A stretch of DNA of 64,000 bases from CAVSJA01 sp963728145 (GCA_963728145.1 CAVSJA010000009.1:62001-126000); one strand, 5' to 3'; positions 26,118 to 36,736 are shown, numbered from the stretch's first letter. The notes: generated by a model not told the origin, from the sequence alone. Numbers and translations are program-made.

Positions 26118-29084
26118 TTACAGACCGAAGTTTATTCCTATGATTACTGTCCTTGCTGTTGGATAAGGGATATATTCAATACCCAACGAAGGAACTCCAT
26201 TTATGTTCTTATCCACGTTTACCTCAGGATCAAATCCACTGAACTTTGTTATTACAAAAAGATTTTGACCTGTCAGGTAAATCGTAGCATTCTTGAAGAC
26301 CTTCCCAAGATCTCCTGCTCTATAAGAAATGGTCGCATTTGCCAATTTCATATAATCTCCCTTTTCGATATAACGGTCAGAAGGTGCCAACGCATTGGAT
26401 AGATTCTCCTGAACATCTCCATCCAGAAGGCTCTTATCAATATTGCGATTCGCGATTAAGTTTCCGATTGGCAACACTGAGTTCTTTGTATTATTATACA
26501 AATAATGACCAAATGCTCCATTCATATTAACAACCAATGCCCATTTCTTATATGATACATCTGTACTAAAGCCAACAACTGTTTTGGGATTTGGTGACTC
26601 CCCATAAAATAAGGTATTGCCATCATCTGTATATATACTTTGGCCAGTCGCTTTGTCAAGTCCTTCAAAATGTCTCAGGTAATATACATTGATCGGTTGA
26701 CCATTCGTTAGTCGCTGAGACGTTGCACCGGAAATACCCTGACCGTGCAAACCACCGGTTGAAATCGTATTGATGAGATTGTTTAGCTCATTTTTCTGGA
26801 AAGCAAGATTGATCCCTGCATTCCATGTCACCTCTCTATTTCTGACAATCGCACCATTTATCGCTAGTTCCAGTCCAGAGTTTGTGATGTCTCCGTCAAT
26901 ATTTGTCCAATATCTGATTGGAGGTCCGGGCTGGGCAACAACCTGCTGGAACAATGGATCTGTAGTTTTCCTATTATAATAATCAATACTACCAAAAATC
27001 CTGTCGCCTAAAAGTCCAAAGTCGATACCAATATTTGCCAATGTATTTGTTTCCCAACGGACATCATCATTCTGAACATTAACCCTGGATTCGTTTGGTT
27101 GCTGATCGATCGACCATCGCTCCAGTGAAGCAGCAGATGGGAACTCTTGATTACCAGTTTGACCCCAACCCACGCGCAGCTTTAGGTTGCTGACAAAGTT
27201 GTTACTGCTTAAGAAATCCTCATTTGTAATATTCCATGCTGCAGCGAAGGACGGAAAGTTTCCGTATTTGTTATTTACACCGAACTTGCTCGAACCATCC
27301 CTACGAAAAGTTGCCGTAAGTAAATACTTATCATTATAGTTAAAGGTTGCCCTGGCAAAATAAGATTGTATTTCCGCTATCGGACTTGCAAATGAACCCA
27401 TTGACCTATCGTTCGTAGGAACGTTTTGCATGTAGTCTGTGTACTTCAGGCCAGGATAATCAGTAAAATTGTTACCAGTCATTGAAGAACCCCTAAAATC
27501 AAACTTCAGATACTCATAACCCGCCACAGCACTCAAAAAGAGAGCTTCGGTAAGATTCTTGTTGTATGACAATGTGTGTGTGAGCTGCTGATTTACAGAC
27601 CTGTTGTTAGAAATTTGTCCAAATCCTCTTAGGCCCTGTATGTTTATCCAGCGACGCATTTCAGCTCTTCTTTCCCCACGTCCATAGTTCACGCTGTATA
27701 GAAACCTGTACTCCAGCGCGTCTGTGATCTTAAAACTGGGAGAAATGCTAGCTAGTAAGGTTGTTACATTATTGAGGTCGTCATACGCACCTAACAAAGC
27801 CAATGGATTAAGCGTGGAAGCCCCAAGACCTAATGTGTCAATTGGTCTGGATGGTGACCAGTCCAAATTGTGTGTGGGATTCCATTGCAGTGCGTTTCCG
27901 ATAAGGCTACCCTGAAAACCTGCGTCATTCGAAATGGGCGCAGATTCCGTTGTGGTGTGAGATGTGATTAATTGAATATCTATTCCGAGCCTCTTACTTT
28001 CGAGAAATCTGTAGCCTCCATTGAACGAGGCTGTATACTTTTTGAAACCTGATTCTTTTACGATTCCTTCCTGGTCCTGTACTCCAAGGGAAATGCGATA
28101 CCGGCCACTTTCATTGCCCTGGGAAATACCAATATTATAATTTTGGACCAATCCTTTTTGAAGGATCGCATCCAGCGCGTCTACATCATCTCCAAAATCC
28201 CCTCCGGTCAGGCTATATTCTGACCTGGCAGCTTTGAATTCCGAAGCATTTAGTACTTCAATGCGCTTTAGGAGTGAGCTTACTCCAACTGAGGCGCTGA
28301 AGTCAATTCTTGGAGGACCACTTGTCCCTTTTTTAGTTGTGATGATTATCACTCCATTCGCTCCACGTGAACCGAATATTGCAGTTGCTGATGCATCTTT
28401 CAACACATCCATAGATGCGATATCATTTGGATTGATAAAGTTCAGCGGATTGTCACCAGGTGCACCTCCTAAAGGTGATCCCAAACCGGGAGCAGCAGAG
28501 CCGCCTGAAAGAGGAACTCCATCCACTACCCACAAAGGAGAGTTTCCAGAACGAATTGAAGATATACCCCTGATACGAACCGTAGTAGCACCGCCGGGAG
28601 CACCAGTGTTGTTAGTGACTTGAACTCCTGCAACTTTACCCTGGATCAATTGATCAGGAGCATTAATAACGCCTTGGTTAAAATCTTTTGCCTTCACTGA
28701 TGCAACAGAACCTGTCAAATCTCTTTTACGGGTTGTACCATAACCAACCACTACAACCTCATTCAGGTTAGAACCTGATGAAGCAAGGCCAACATCAACA
28801 GAAGTTTTTCCAACAATGCTTAGTTCCTGGGTTCCGTAACCTATAAAGGAAACAATGATCATTGTTACATTAGGGCCAACAGATAAACTATAAGCACCAT
28901 CCGTTCCAGTAGTTGTACCACCAGTCGCAGAGCCCTTCGGAACAACCGAAGCTCCTACAACCGGCGAACCATCTTTTGAATCGGTGACTTTACCTGTAAC
29001 CACTTTATCCTGAGCCGAAGCCGTAATAGTACAAAGTGCCAGCAATAATACAGTCATTGCTGACAGCAGTCGTTTGAGGGTCAT
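26118..29084 (-). CDS. SusC/RagA family TonB-linked outer-membrane transporter (second pair)
   Basis: The protein of about 988 residues carries a signal peptide (MTVLLLALCTITASAQ), an N-terminal carboxypeptidase-like regulatory domain (VTGKVTDSKDGSPVVGASVV), the SusC signature VVVGYGTTRKRDLTGSVASV, a plug domain (VDVLKDASATAIFGSRGANG) and a beta-barrel ending in VIIGINFGL. I start at the ATG at 29084; the frame can be extended to 29090 only with a TTG. It lies directly downstream of a NUDIX regulator gene, and its promoter contains a 17-bp inverted repeat shared with the first susC. Confidence 0.94.
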   Translation of the reverse strand: MTLKRLLSAMTVLLLALCTITASAQDKVVTGKVTDSKDGSPVVGASVVPKGSATGGTTTGTDGAYSLSVGPNVTMIIVSFIGYGTQELSIVGKTSVDVGLASSGSNLNEVVVVGYGTTRKRDLTGSVASVKAKDFNQGVINAPDQLIQGKVAGVQVTNNTGAPGGATTVRIRGISSIRSGNSPLWVVDGVPLSGGSAAPGLGSPLGGAPGDNPLNFINPNDIASMDVLKDASATAIFGSRGANGVIIITTKKGTSGPPRIDFSASVGVSSLLKRIEVLNASEFKAARSEYSLTGGDFGDDVDALDAILQKGLVQNYNIGISQGNESGRYRISLGVQDQEGIVKESGFKKYTASFNGGYRFLESKRLGIDIQLITSHTTTESAPISNDAGFQGSLIGNALQWNPTHNLDWSPSRPIDTLGLGASTLNPLALLGAYDDLNNVTTLLASISPSFKITDALEYRFLYSVNYGRGERRAEMRRWINIQGLRGFGQISNNRSVNQQLTHTLSYNKNLTEALFLSAVAGYEYLKFDFRGSSMTGNNFTDYPGLKYTDYMQNVPTNDRSMGSFASPIAEIQSYFARATFNYNDKYLLTATFRRDGSSKFGVNNKYGNFPSFAAAWNITNEDFLSSNNFVSNLKLRVGWGQTGNQEFPSAASLERWSIDQQPNESRVNVQNDDVRWETNTLANIGIDFGLLGDRIFGSIDYYNRKTTDPLFQQVVAQPGPPIRYWTNIDGDITNSGLELAINGAIVRNREVTWNAGINLAFQKNELNNLINTISTGGLHGQGISGATSQRLTNGQPINVYYLRHFEGLDKATGQSIYTDDGNTLFYGESPNPKTVVGFSTDVSYKKWALVVNMNGAFGHYLYNNTKNSVLPIGNLIANRNIDKSLLDGDVQENLSNALAPSDRYIEKGDYMKLANATISYRAGDLGKVFKNATIYLTGQNLFVITKFSGFDPEVNVDKNINGVPSLGIEYIPYPTARTVIIGINFGL

Positions 29085-29136
29085 AAACAATGGTTATAAT
29101 TGGTTATAAATATGGCTATTAGAATGCTACGTAACC

Positions 29137-29166
29137 GCTGTGTAATTAGTACACAATTATAGACTA
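29137..29166 (-). promoter_or_regulatory. Operator-like inverted repeat and -7 element upstream of the second susC
   Basis: The palindrome TGTGTA-N5-TACACA occupies 29139-29155. Read on the minus strand, ATTGTGTACTAATTACACA overlaps a -7-like TATAATTG. It starts 55 bp before the susC ATG. The same sequence, differing mainly in the spacer, lies before the first susC (39771-39787). Binding by the neighbouring NUDIX regulator is inference. Confidence 0.7.
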
Positions 29167-29379
29167 TTTTTCAATATTGTTAAAAAAAATTTAACATCTT
29201 CGATTGCCCGAACTAAATTTCTCCAACAAATGCTGAAAACTCTTAGATCAAAACCAGCTCAACACTTAGAAGTTTCTGCAGTCTCAGAGCTCAGGGTCGA
29301 CTATGAAGGCTGATTTTTAGTTGTCCAAACTTTAATAAGACAGCCGGGGTAGAATTCTGCTGCTTGAAAATGAAAATGT

Positions 29380-30102
29380 CTATAAATTCTTGACCCGGGT
29401 TTTCTTCACTTTTCCATTCGAGAACCGGCCTGCATTAAAGCGGTAAAGTCTTCCTGGCCGATGTCTTACATCCTGTTCAAGTTCATTTACATCCACCAAC
29501 CAATCCATCAGAAAAAACTTCTTCCTGAAATTGCGGCGATCCAGCTTGGTTCCCAAAATGGATTCATACAAATTCTGCAATTCCCGCAGTGAAAATTTAT
29601 CGGGTAGCAGATTAAATACGATCGGATGCTCACCGATCTTCTGTTGTAATTGTTTAAGGCAGGTTTCCAGGATTTCCTTGTGGTCGAAAGCAAGCGCACC
29701 AATCTCCCTCACCGGATGCCAGTGCAATTGATTATCTGATAAATTAAGTTGATAATCCTTAATGTTCACCAAAGAATAGTAAGCTGTTGTGATTACCCTG
29801 CCAGCAGGATGGCGAAAAACATTTCCGAAAGTATGAACCTGTTCGAGGTAAACATCATCGAGCCCGGTTCTATCCTTCAATACCCGATAAGATGCATCAT
29901 CCAGGTTTTCATCGGGCCTTACAAGATCTCCAAGCAGGGACCATTTGTCTTTGAACTCTTCCAGGTCTGATCTGATGAGTAATACTTTCAGTTCATTATC
30001 CTCAAAACCGAAGATCACGCAGTCGACAGAGATCGCAATCTGAAAAAATTCCTTGTTCTCAGACCTAAGTTGCCTGATGGTTTTTTGAGTAGCTGTTCCC
30101 AT
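29380..30102 (-). CDS. NUDIX-domain transcriptional regulator (NrtR/AraR-like)
   Basis: The 240-residue protein has an N-terminal NUDIX fold (residues about 20-150: VDCVIFGFEDNELKVLLIRS, then KWSLLGDLVRPDENLDDASY) and a C-terminal winged helix (about 165-235: LLPDKFSLRELQNLYESILG, LDRRNFRKKFF). The NUDIX catalytic box is not intact, as in regulators that use the fold only to sense sugar phosphates or nucleotides. It follows the alpha-amylase gene with a 36-bp gap, and the second susC promoter lies downstream. It is the best candidate for the factor that binds the palindrome before both susC genes. Confidence 0.85.
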   Translation of the reverse strand: MGTATQKTIRQLRSENKEFFQIAISVDCVIFGFEDNELKVLLIRSDLEEFKDKWSLLGDLVRPDENLDDASYRVLKDRTGLDDVYLEQVHTFGNVFRHPAGRVITTAYYSLVNIKDYQLNLSDNQLHWHPVREIGALAFDHKEILETCLKQLQQKIGEHPIVFNLLPDKFSLRELQNLYESILGTKLDRRNFRKKFFLMDWLVDVNELEQDVRHRPGRLYRFNAGRFSNGKVKKTRVKNL

Positions 30103-30138
30103 TTAGCTGTTTTAGTTGGTTTGAATTACAATAACTCC

Positions 30139-33027
30139 TTACTGTAATACTAATTTCTGAACTAGTTTTTTGGATCTATACTCAAGTTGCAAGAAATAAA
30201 CGCCTTTAGCTGCCCTGTTCAACAGGAATTCATCCTGCAAAGTCATTTTGTACACTCCTTTCGCACGGAAACCAGAAAAAAGTTGGGATACCTTCCTTCC
30301 CATTGCGTCCATAACACTGATGCTTACCTGACCTGATTCCGGTATCTCGTATTCGATATTTGCAGATTGCCGCACTGGATTCGGAGCAACAGATAACCTG
30401 ATCTTCTTTCCTTCATAAACAATTTCACGCACCGGCGTAGGAATATGCGTCACATTCCTGTTTACATAAACAGCGTATTCACCCGGTTGAAGATTTATCG
30501 TTTGTACCGCGCCGGTAGCATTGAAGGTTTGGCCGGTGAAATAATTGTACCAGGTACCCGCGTTCTGGAAAGTTACTTGTCCTGGTGCAGCGTTAACATC
30601 AAAATTTCCCACAACCACAATATTCGAAGTATCTGTTGTGAGCCGGAGCCATTTAAATCCACCCGCGAGACTATAGTCTACCCGATTTGTAAGAAATGCA
30701 GTTCTATATAAAGGATGTGCCCGCAATTTCAACAAGCCCGTATACACATCGGTTAACCTTTTGCGCGCCGTATTCTGAAGATAATCCCATCTGATCGGCT
30801 TAGGATCCAGGCGGCAGGCATTATTAACTGTTCCATTCGTGCAATGATTAATGGAATAATCATATCCCTGTTCTCCAAATTGCCAGACCATTTTGGGTCC
30901 GGGCATCATCAAAAAGAATGATGCAGCCATTTCATTTCTTCTCAATCCGGTATTGAGATCACGCACATTGTATGAACCGGCAGAATTTCCGAAGTTGATA
31001 TTCTTATACATCAATCTCTCCTCATCATGACTTTCCATATAAGCGATCAATGCGGGCTGGGTCCATCCCCTTGCGGTGCTCATCGCGCCTTCAAAATTTG
31101 AACCCGCGAGAAATCCCATCGTCGCTTCATTAAAGCTATGATTCATATTTCCCCAAAGCATCATGCCATAGTCAGATAATTCTTTTTCTTCGGTATTATC
31201 TGCAAAATGTTCGAGAATCACATATGACCCTAAAGATTTAACCTGACAGGTATCATAATATCTTTTCCATATTGCAACCCGCGATGCGTCATAGTTACCC
31301 CAGGCTCCTACATTACAATTATTCCCATTTGCATCACAAGTATTTACCTGGGTGAATCCTTTGGAAAGATCGAAACGGAAACCATCAATCTTGTATTCCT
31401 TCAGCCAGTGTTCTACAACCCTGCTCGAAAAATATCTTGTATCGAGACTTTCATGGTTCATATCATAACCCACATTGAATGCATGCCTTGCCGTAGGATT
31501 AAACCACGGGTTATTTGCAGTAGGCCTTCCGGTACTATTATCAAAGTACAATTGAACCATTGGTGATTGACCGAAAGAGTGATTCAGCACCATGTCCATA
31601 ATTACTGCAATGCCCTGCTTGTGACATTCATCGATAAATTCTTTCAACCGGAGTTTTGGACCATAATATTTATCGGGTGCGAAATAGAAAGAAGTATTAT
31701 ACCCCCAGCTGATATTTCCTTCAAATTCATTGAATGGCATTATTTCTATTGCATTCACTCCAAGATTCTTCAAATATCCCAATGTATCCTTTAATGCTTT
31801 GAAGTCGTGTGCGGCAATGAAGTCGCGTACAAGAAGTTCATAGATCACCAAACCTCTTTTATCGGGTCTTTGGAAATTATTTATCTGCCATGTATAAGCC
31901 GGTTCAGCCGTTTGCAAAACGCTTACGATACCTGTTGTCTTTCCAGCTGGATAGGGCTTAAGGTTGGGATAAGTGGCTGCCGAAATAAATCCGTCGTTCT
32001 GCTGATCCAGTAATTTTTGCGCATAAGGATCAGGGATCTTCAAACTGCCTTCAACAAGAAATTGGTATGCATATTCGATTCCCGGAGTGAGACCGGTTAT
32101 CCTGATCCAATGCTTTAGTCCGTCCGGGGTTTTATTCATTACATAGCTTGAATTCTCCACCCAGTTATTGAAATCGCCAATGACCGTTACTCTCGCTTTC
32201 GATGGAGCATGCAACACAAGTATTGCAGAGGTGTCGCCTGATTGATAATTAATTCCATCTGCAGTTCCCGGAGGCAAGGGAAGAATATTTGTGGGAGGAG
32301 CAACAAAGAAATTGATCGTGTCTGAAATAGTCACTGCTCCTGCCGTAGATCTGACAACAATTTGTTGAGAGCCGGCTGCCGCAATCAATGGAGAATCGAT
32401 GATGCTGTTTGAAGAAGTTACCGCATTCACCGCATTACCATTGAAGAATAAACTTATATCCGCAAGAATATTTGTGAGATAGCTCACCTTCACTCTTTCG
32501 CCAACGATCTTATTGATTGGTTCAGGTACAGGAACAAATCTTGGTTCCAAAAACGGTTCGAGGTATTTTCCTGCCAATGAGGTACCATAAACAGAGATAT
32601 ACATATCGCTGCCATCACTATTGCGCTGTACTGAAGCCCCACTTCCATTGCGAAGTAAAAATGTAATCTTTAAAATAGTTTCAGCTGCAGGTACGCCAAA
32701 AAAACTGCGCGGGTTATTAATTATATACTGGTAACGGTTATTACCAAGTGAAACCGCTTGAGCCTGAGCGTTAGTTGTGCCCCAGGTAAACTTGACATAT
32801 TTCCAATCCGTTGGACCTGTGCTGAGATTGGTAATGACCCCAACATGCACATAGACATCGTTCGTATTTCCATATCCTAACAGACCCTGGTTTCCCTTAG
32901 TACAATCCACTACTATCGCCAGATTTGATGTGTCCTTGGGAAAGCTGGGAGTTGTGCTAAGTAACTGGGCTATTGAAGAAATAGAAACGAAGAGCAGCAG
33001 CACTAGCAGGATTGAGGATTTTTTCAT
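30139..33027 (-). CDS. Secreted GH13 alpha-amylase with CBM48-like module and T9SS sorting domain
   Basis: This SusG-like enzyme cleaves alpha-1,4 bonds in starch. The 962-residue layout is: a signal peptide (1-20), N-terminal beta domains (25-250), a CBM48-like module near 265-340 (VIGDFNNWV), the GH13 catalytic barrel near 385-790, a C-terminal beta domain, and a Por sorting tail (VAPNPVRQSANIEYEIP to KLVLQ). Catalytic residues are visible: nucleophile D553 in GFRFDLSKG, acid/base E606 in VILEHFAD, and D668 in ESHDEER; VIMDMVLNH is conserved region I. The T9SS tail, instead of a lipoprotein signal, suggests export by the Por system and surface attachment or release. Confidence 0.94.
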   Translation of the reverse strand: MKKSSILLVLLLFVSISSIAQLLSTTPSFPKDTSNLAIVVDCTKGNQGLLGYGNTNDVYVHVGVITNLSTGPTDWKYVKFTWGTTNAQAQAVSLGNNRYQYIINNPRSFFGVPAAETILKITFLLRNGSGASVQRNSDGSDMYISVYGTSLAGKYLEPFLEPRFVPVPEPINKIVGERVKVSYLTNILADISLFFNGNAVNAVTSSNSIIDSPLIAAAGSQQIVVRSTAGAVTISDTINFFVAPPTNILPLPPGTADGINYQSGDTSAILVLHAPSKARVTVIGDFNNWVENSSYVMNKTPDGLKHWIRITGLTPGIEYAYQFLVEGSLKIPDPYAQKLLDQQNDGFISAATYPNLKPYPAGKTTGIVSVLQTAEPAYTWQINNFQRPDKRGLVIYELLVRDFIAAHDFKALKDTLGYLKNLGVNAIEIMPFNEFEGNISWGYNTSFYFAPDKYYGPKLRLKEFIDECHKQGIAVIMDMVLNHSFGQSPMVQLYFDNSTGRPTANNPWFNPTARHAFNVGYDMNHESLDTRYFSSRVVEHWLKEYKIDGFRFDLSKGFTQVNTCDANGNNCNVGAWGNYDASRVAIWKRYYDTCQVKSLGSYVILEHFADNTEEKELSDYGMMLWGNMNHSFNEATMGFLAGSNFEGAMSTARGWTQPALIAYMESHDEERLMYKNINFGNSAGSYNVRDLNTGLRRNEMAASFFLMMPGPKMVWQFGEQGYDYSINHCTNGTVNNACRLDPKPIRWDYLQNTARKRLTDVYTGLLKLRAHPLYRTAFLTNRVDYSLAGGFKWLRLTTDTSNIVVVGNFDVNAAPGQVTFQNAGTWYNYFTGQTFNATGAVQTINLQPGEYAVYVNRNVTHIPTPVREIVYEGKKIRLSVAPNPVRQSANIEYEIPESGQVSISVMDAMGRKVSQLFSGFRAKGVYKMTLQDEFLLNRAAKGVYFLQLEYRSKKLVQKLVLQ

Positions 33028-33047
33028 TTGGCAGATTTGAATACAGC

Positions 33048-33112
33048 TTCGAGCCTTGAGCTACGAGCCGCGAGCAATACGCTCGAAGCTCGTAGCTCAC
33101 AGCTCATAGCTT
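33048..33112. repeat. GAGC heptamer inverted pair between susF and susG
   Basis: Four units (TTCGAGC, CTTGAGC, TACGAGC, CGCGAGC), a 5-nt spacer, then inverted units (GCTCGAA, GCTCGTA, GCTCACA, GCTCATA). It reaches the susF stop codon and would fold in the polycistronic mRNA. Confidence 0.85.
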
Positions 33113-34253
33113 AAAGTTTAGTCAGCGTATAACTATTGTTGATAAAATCAACCGATATCTTATAGTTGCCATCAACATCCGGGCTTGGCATATCCTGACC
33201 TTCCGGTTTGAATGGACCGCCGAGTTTAACCGGATCAAGATTATTCACCGCTCCGAATTTCTTACCCCAGTTTCCATTTTCAGGTAGCAAAAGATATTTC
33301 TTATCCTTGGTTAACGCAACTGTCAATTCAAATTTCGTTGAATTCACCCTTGTAAATTTCTGTGATGGAACCGGAACAGGATTGTTCCATCCGCCTGGTG
33401 TTGCATCTCCAACGATATATAAACTATCAGGCAAACCGTGTTGCTGAGTGAACGGTGTTACCGTGAATTTACCTGATTGGAAATTGAGAACGATCTTATA
33501 CCAACCAGAAGCAGCCGGACCTGGGAAATTATCGCTATGATTCGCACCGAAATCCCCACCTCCAGACAATCCAGGAACTGTGTTGCTCACAACAGAATAT
33601 TTAAATCCCCAATCGCCATTAACCGGAAGGATCAAATATTGTTTTCCGCCGACCAGATTGAATATACCACCATAGGTAACTGAATCGATCCTTGTCAATT
33701 CCTGTGTTGGAGTTGGAACAGGATTTGTCCATCCGCCTGTAGTTGCGTCTCCAACGATATATAGTTTACCGGAAGAAGGCACAGCAACCTTTGGAGGGAT
33801 CTTGTACGTTTTGATGTTAACCTTTAGGGTATTCGAAACTTTCTGATCATTATTATTAGCGTATGAGGAAATCACACGAAAGTCAATATCATATGCTTTG
33901 TTGTATTCAAATCCCCAGGCGAGCAGGATATTGTTCAATTCCTTTGCAAGAAAACTGATGTTCAATGAATCAACCAATTCCCAGGAAACAGCTTTGGAAA
34001 AATTTCTTCCAGAGCTATCGATCTGAACAATATACTTTGACTTTTGTGTTGCAGTTGCGAACTCGGGATCTGTCCAATTAAGCGTCAACACAACTTTGTT
34101 CGAATCAGAAACGGGAGGAGCAATCGTTGCAGCTGAGCTCGTCAATACAGGTGCCGCGCCGTTATCAAAGAAAGGCAGATCCTCTTTCTTTTCACAGGCA
34201 ACCATAACCAGCAAGCCCAGAGCCAGGAGCCATATTTTACTTAGATGTTTCAT
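33111..34253 (-). CDS. SusF-like starch-binding outer-membrane lipoprotein
   Basis: The 380-residue lipoprotein (signal ending LVMVACEKKE) starts with a SusE-type Ig-like domain (about 30-150). Two tandem starch-binding modules follow, each opening LYIVGDAT.GGW.NPVP (about 165 and 277) and containing LILPVNGDWG or LLLPENGNWG. These match CBM58-type domains of SusE/SusF, which bind starch on the cell surface without hydrolysing it. It lies between susE (24-bp gap) and the amylase gene. Confidence 0.85.
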   Translation of the reverse strand: MKHLSKIWLLALGLLVMVACEKKEDLPFFDNGAAPVLTSSAATIAPPVSDSNKVVLTLNWTDPEFATATQKSKYIVQIDSSGRNFSKAVSWELVDSLNISFLAKELNNILLAWGFEYNKAYDIDFRVISSYANNNDQKVSNTLKVNIKTYKIPPKVAVPSSGKLYIVGDATTGGWTNPVPTPTQELTRIDSVTYGGIFNLVGGKQYLILPVNGDWGFKYSVVSNTVPGLSGGGDFGANHSDNFPGPAASGWYKIVLNFQSGKFTVTPFTQQHGLPDSLYIVGDATPGGWNNPVPVPSQKFTRVNSTKFELTVALTKDKKYLLLPENGNWGKKFGAVNNLDPVKLGGPFKPEGQDMPSPDVDGNYKISVDFINNSYTLTKL

Positions 34254-34277
34254 GTTTTAATCTTTTAAAATCAGCTT

Positions 34278-35120
34278 TTATAATTTGGTTACCGTGAATT
34301 CACCAAGCTGGAAGTCTACGACGATGCGGTACGTTCCAGCCGCAGCCGGTGCCTGGAAGTCCTGACCTCCGCCACCTCTGAATTCAAATGGTCCACCCGC
34401 AGGATTTCTTGCTAACCCTTCCGGCCATGCGTATTTAGTACTCCAGCTACCATTTTCAGGAAGGAAGAGATAAAATAAACCCGGAGTAAGTGGAAGATCG
34501 ATCGTATACTTTGTATTGTTCACTTTCGTGAATTCCTGTGAAGGTGTAGGAACAGGATTGTTCCAACCACCCGCAGTCGCATTGCCAACGATAAACAATT
34601 TACCGGTTACTGGAAGAGCCACTTTCGGAGGCGGCGCAAATGGTGTTGCAGTAAATTTTGCCACATTGGACACCAGCTTTCCTGATCCGACTGATCCAAT
34701 AGTTGAAGTAACTCTTGCTTCAAGATTGTAGGTACGATCCGCTTCCAAACGCATCGTATTACCAAGAATATCATTCAACTCTTTTTGAGTGAATGATTTG
34801 CTGATATCTCTTGCGAAAGCAGTTACATAGTGAAAGGCTCCACTGAAATTGCTTCCCACTGTATCGATCTCGAATGTATAAGTTACATCCTGTGAACTAA
34901 CTCCAGTGGTAAACCGGTAATCGGGGTTTGTCCAATTAAAAGTAACTGCATTTTGGTCCTGCGTGGCCGGGGTTAAGCTGACCGCAGTCTTTGAAGCGGA
35001 TAAAACTGGTGCAGTTCCGCCTTCAAAGTAAACTCTGTTTTCCTCCTTTTCGCAACCTGTAAGCATCAGCAATGCTGAAATACTAAAGGCAAGGAGTTTG
35101 AAATACTTTTTCATGCTCAT
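34278..35120 (-). CDS. SusE-like outer-membrane lipoprotein
   Basis: The 280-residue lipoprotein (LLMLTGCEKEE) has an N-terminal SusE Ig-like domain and a single C-terminal binding module (LFIVGNATAGGWNNPVPTPS, with FLPENGSWSTKY) homologous to the repeats in the next gene. It is shorter than SusF by one module. A role in surface starch binding follows from the family and from the neighbouring susC, susD and amylase genes. It is 18 bp downstream of susD. Confidence 0.85.
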   Translation of the reverse strand: MSMKKYFKLLAFSISALLMLTGCEKEENRVYFEGGTAPVLSASKTAVSLTPATQDQNAVTFNWTNPDYRFTTGVSSQDVTYTFEIDTVGSNFSGAFHYVTAFARDISKSFTQKELNDILGNTMRLEADRTYNLEARVTSTIGSVGSGKLVSNVAKFTATPFAPPPKVALPVTGKLFIVGNATAGGWNNPVPTPSQEFTKVNNTKYTIDLPLTPGLFYLFLPENGSWSTKYAWPEGLARNPAGGPFEFRGGGGQDFQAPAAAGTYRIVVDFQLGEFTVTKL

Positions 35121-35138
35121 TTGTATATTAAGTATGAA

Positions 35139-36713
35139 TTAATAGCCTGTGTTTTGTTTTATATTCGGATTTGATCCTACTTCAGTTGCTGGTAAAGGAT
35201 AAAGACGGAGATGTGATGACACAGCAGTACCGTTTTTGATTCCTCCCTTCCAGGGCCATAGATAGGTTCCGTCAGTAAATCTGCTGTAACGCACCAGGTC
35301 ACTCCGACGGAATCCTTCCCAATACAACTCACGTGCTCTTTCATCGAGAATAAGATTCTCATTGAGCGAGGCTACATTTCCATTTGTATTACCATACGCA
35401 CGCTGACGAATTGTATTGAAATAAGTAATTGCCTGTGCACTGCTTCCTCCAGTTCCTCCGCGAACGACAGCCTCGCAGTAGATCAAATACATTTCAGGAA
35501 GACGGAAAACAGGAAAATCGATATCTGAAAATGTTTTCTCAACATCTGATCCAAATCCACCGGAGCTTGTGCGGTTGCGATACTTGGTTACACCAAATCC
35601 ATCCTTGAATTCACTTATCTTTTCGATCTCAAGATTATGCTGGAAGAATTGTGCACGCTTATCGATAGTACCAGTGAAATCGGGAAATAGCTGGGGCAAG
35701 TTTTTCGTTGTGCGAATACCAGCCCAATTCGTCAATCCTGAATAATTCACGTCCATGTTTCCACCAACTGAAGCGTTTACAAGGAAAGTGGTACCACCAT
35801 AATTCTTGGTCTTCAATCCATCATAATTCAGTGTCCAGATCGTCTCGGTGTTGTTTACGTTATTGTCAGCAAGCAACAGGTTGCCGTAAGTAGGAATCAA
35901 AGTATAACCAGCATCAATAACCTTTTTGGCATTGGTAATTGCCAGATCATATTTTGTTGTACCTGTGTAGACACCTGCATTGAGATACATTCGTGCAAGC
36001 AATGCCCAAACCGCAGCTTTATCTGCTCTTCCGTAGTCATTCCCTTTTGCAGCAGGTAGTTCAGCTTCAATTGCGTTCAATTCGCTTTCGATATAAGTGA
36101 AAAGGTCTGCACGTTTTATTTGTTCTGGTCTTGCAGATGCACCGATTGGTGTTTCTTCATTAGTGAAACCGGGACTTCCAAACAGGTCCATCAATACCCA
36201 GTATTGAAAAGCGCGAACAAAACGGGCTTCAGCACGCATATTCTGTATGTTAACATTCCCACCCAAACCGCGGCTGGCCAGTTTCTCATCTGAACTTTCG
36301 CGAATGAATTCATTACAAAGCGTGATGATGTAGAAGCAACGGCTGTACAGTCCAATCAACATCGGATTGTTTGAGCTCCAGTTCATGTTATGGAAATCCT
36401 GGATGCCGGGGTCATTCCATGCAACTACTGCTTCATCCGTACTTAACTCCTGCGCTTTCCAGAACAAGCGAAGGAAATCAGATGTTCCTTCATCAATACC
36501 GGCAACGTCACCGCTACCTGCGGGGCCATTGTTTCCGGTGAGCGCCATCGAACCATATACTTTAGCAAGTACCTGCTTATAGCCGAGTTCGCTGGTATAC
36601 AATTGCGCTGATGTGATATCGTTAGGCGGAAAACGATCCAGGTTTTTATGACAGGCAGTCAATAAAAACGTAACCGCAATTAAACCGCACCAATATTTTG
36701 AATACTTAATCAT
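35139..36713 (-). CDS. SusD/RagB family starch-binding outer-membrane lipoprotein
   Basis: The 524-residue protein has a lipoprotein signal (FLLTACHKNLDRFPP) and the family helices MRAEARFVRAFQYWVLMDLFGSPGF. The RagB C-terminus is LILDERARELYWEGFRRSDLVRYSRF, with the end PNIKQNTGY. Its position between susC and susE and upstream of an alpha-amylase makes it the SusD of the starch locus. The gap to susC is 23 bp. Confidence 0.93.
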   Translation of the reverse strand: MIKYSKYWCGLIAVTFLLTACHKNLDRFPPNDITSAQLYTSELGYKQVLAKVYGSMALTGNNGPAGSGDVAGIDEGTSDFLRLFWKAQELSTDEAVVAWNDPGIQDFHNMNWSSNNPMLIGLYSRCFYIITLCNEFIRESSDEKLASRGLGGNVNIQNMRAEARFVRAFQYWVLMDLFGSPGFTNEETPIGASARPEQIKRADLFTYIESELNAIEAELPAAKGNDYGRADKAAVWALLARMYLNAGVYTGTTKYDLAITNAKKVIDAGYTLIPTYGNLLLADNNVNNTETIWTLNYDGLKTKNYGGTTFLVNASVGGNMDVNYSGLTNWAGIRTTKNLPQLFPDFTGTIDKRAQFFQHNLEIEKISEFKDGFGVTKYRNRTSSGGFGSDVEKTFSDIDFPVFRLPEMYLIYCEAVVRGGTGGSSAQAITYFNTIRQRAYGNTNGNVASLNENLILDERARELYWEGFRRSDLVRYSRFTDGTYLWPWKGGIKNGTAVSSHLRLYPLPATEVGSNPNIKQNTGY

Positions 36714-36736
36714 ATAAGATCTTTTTTCAGTTAGAA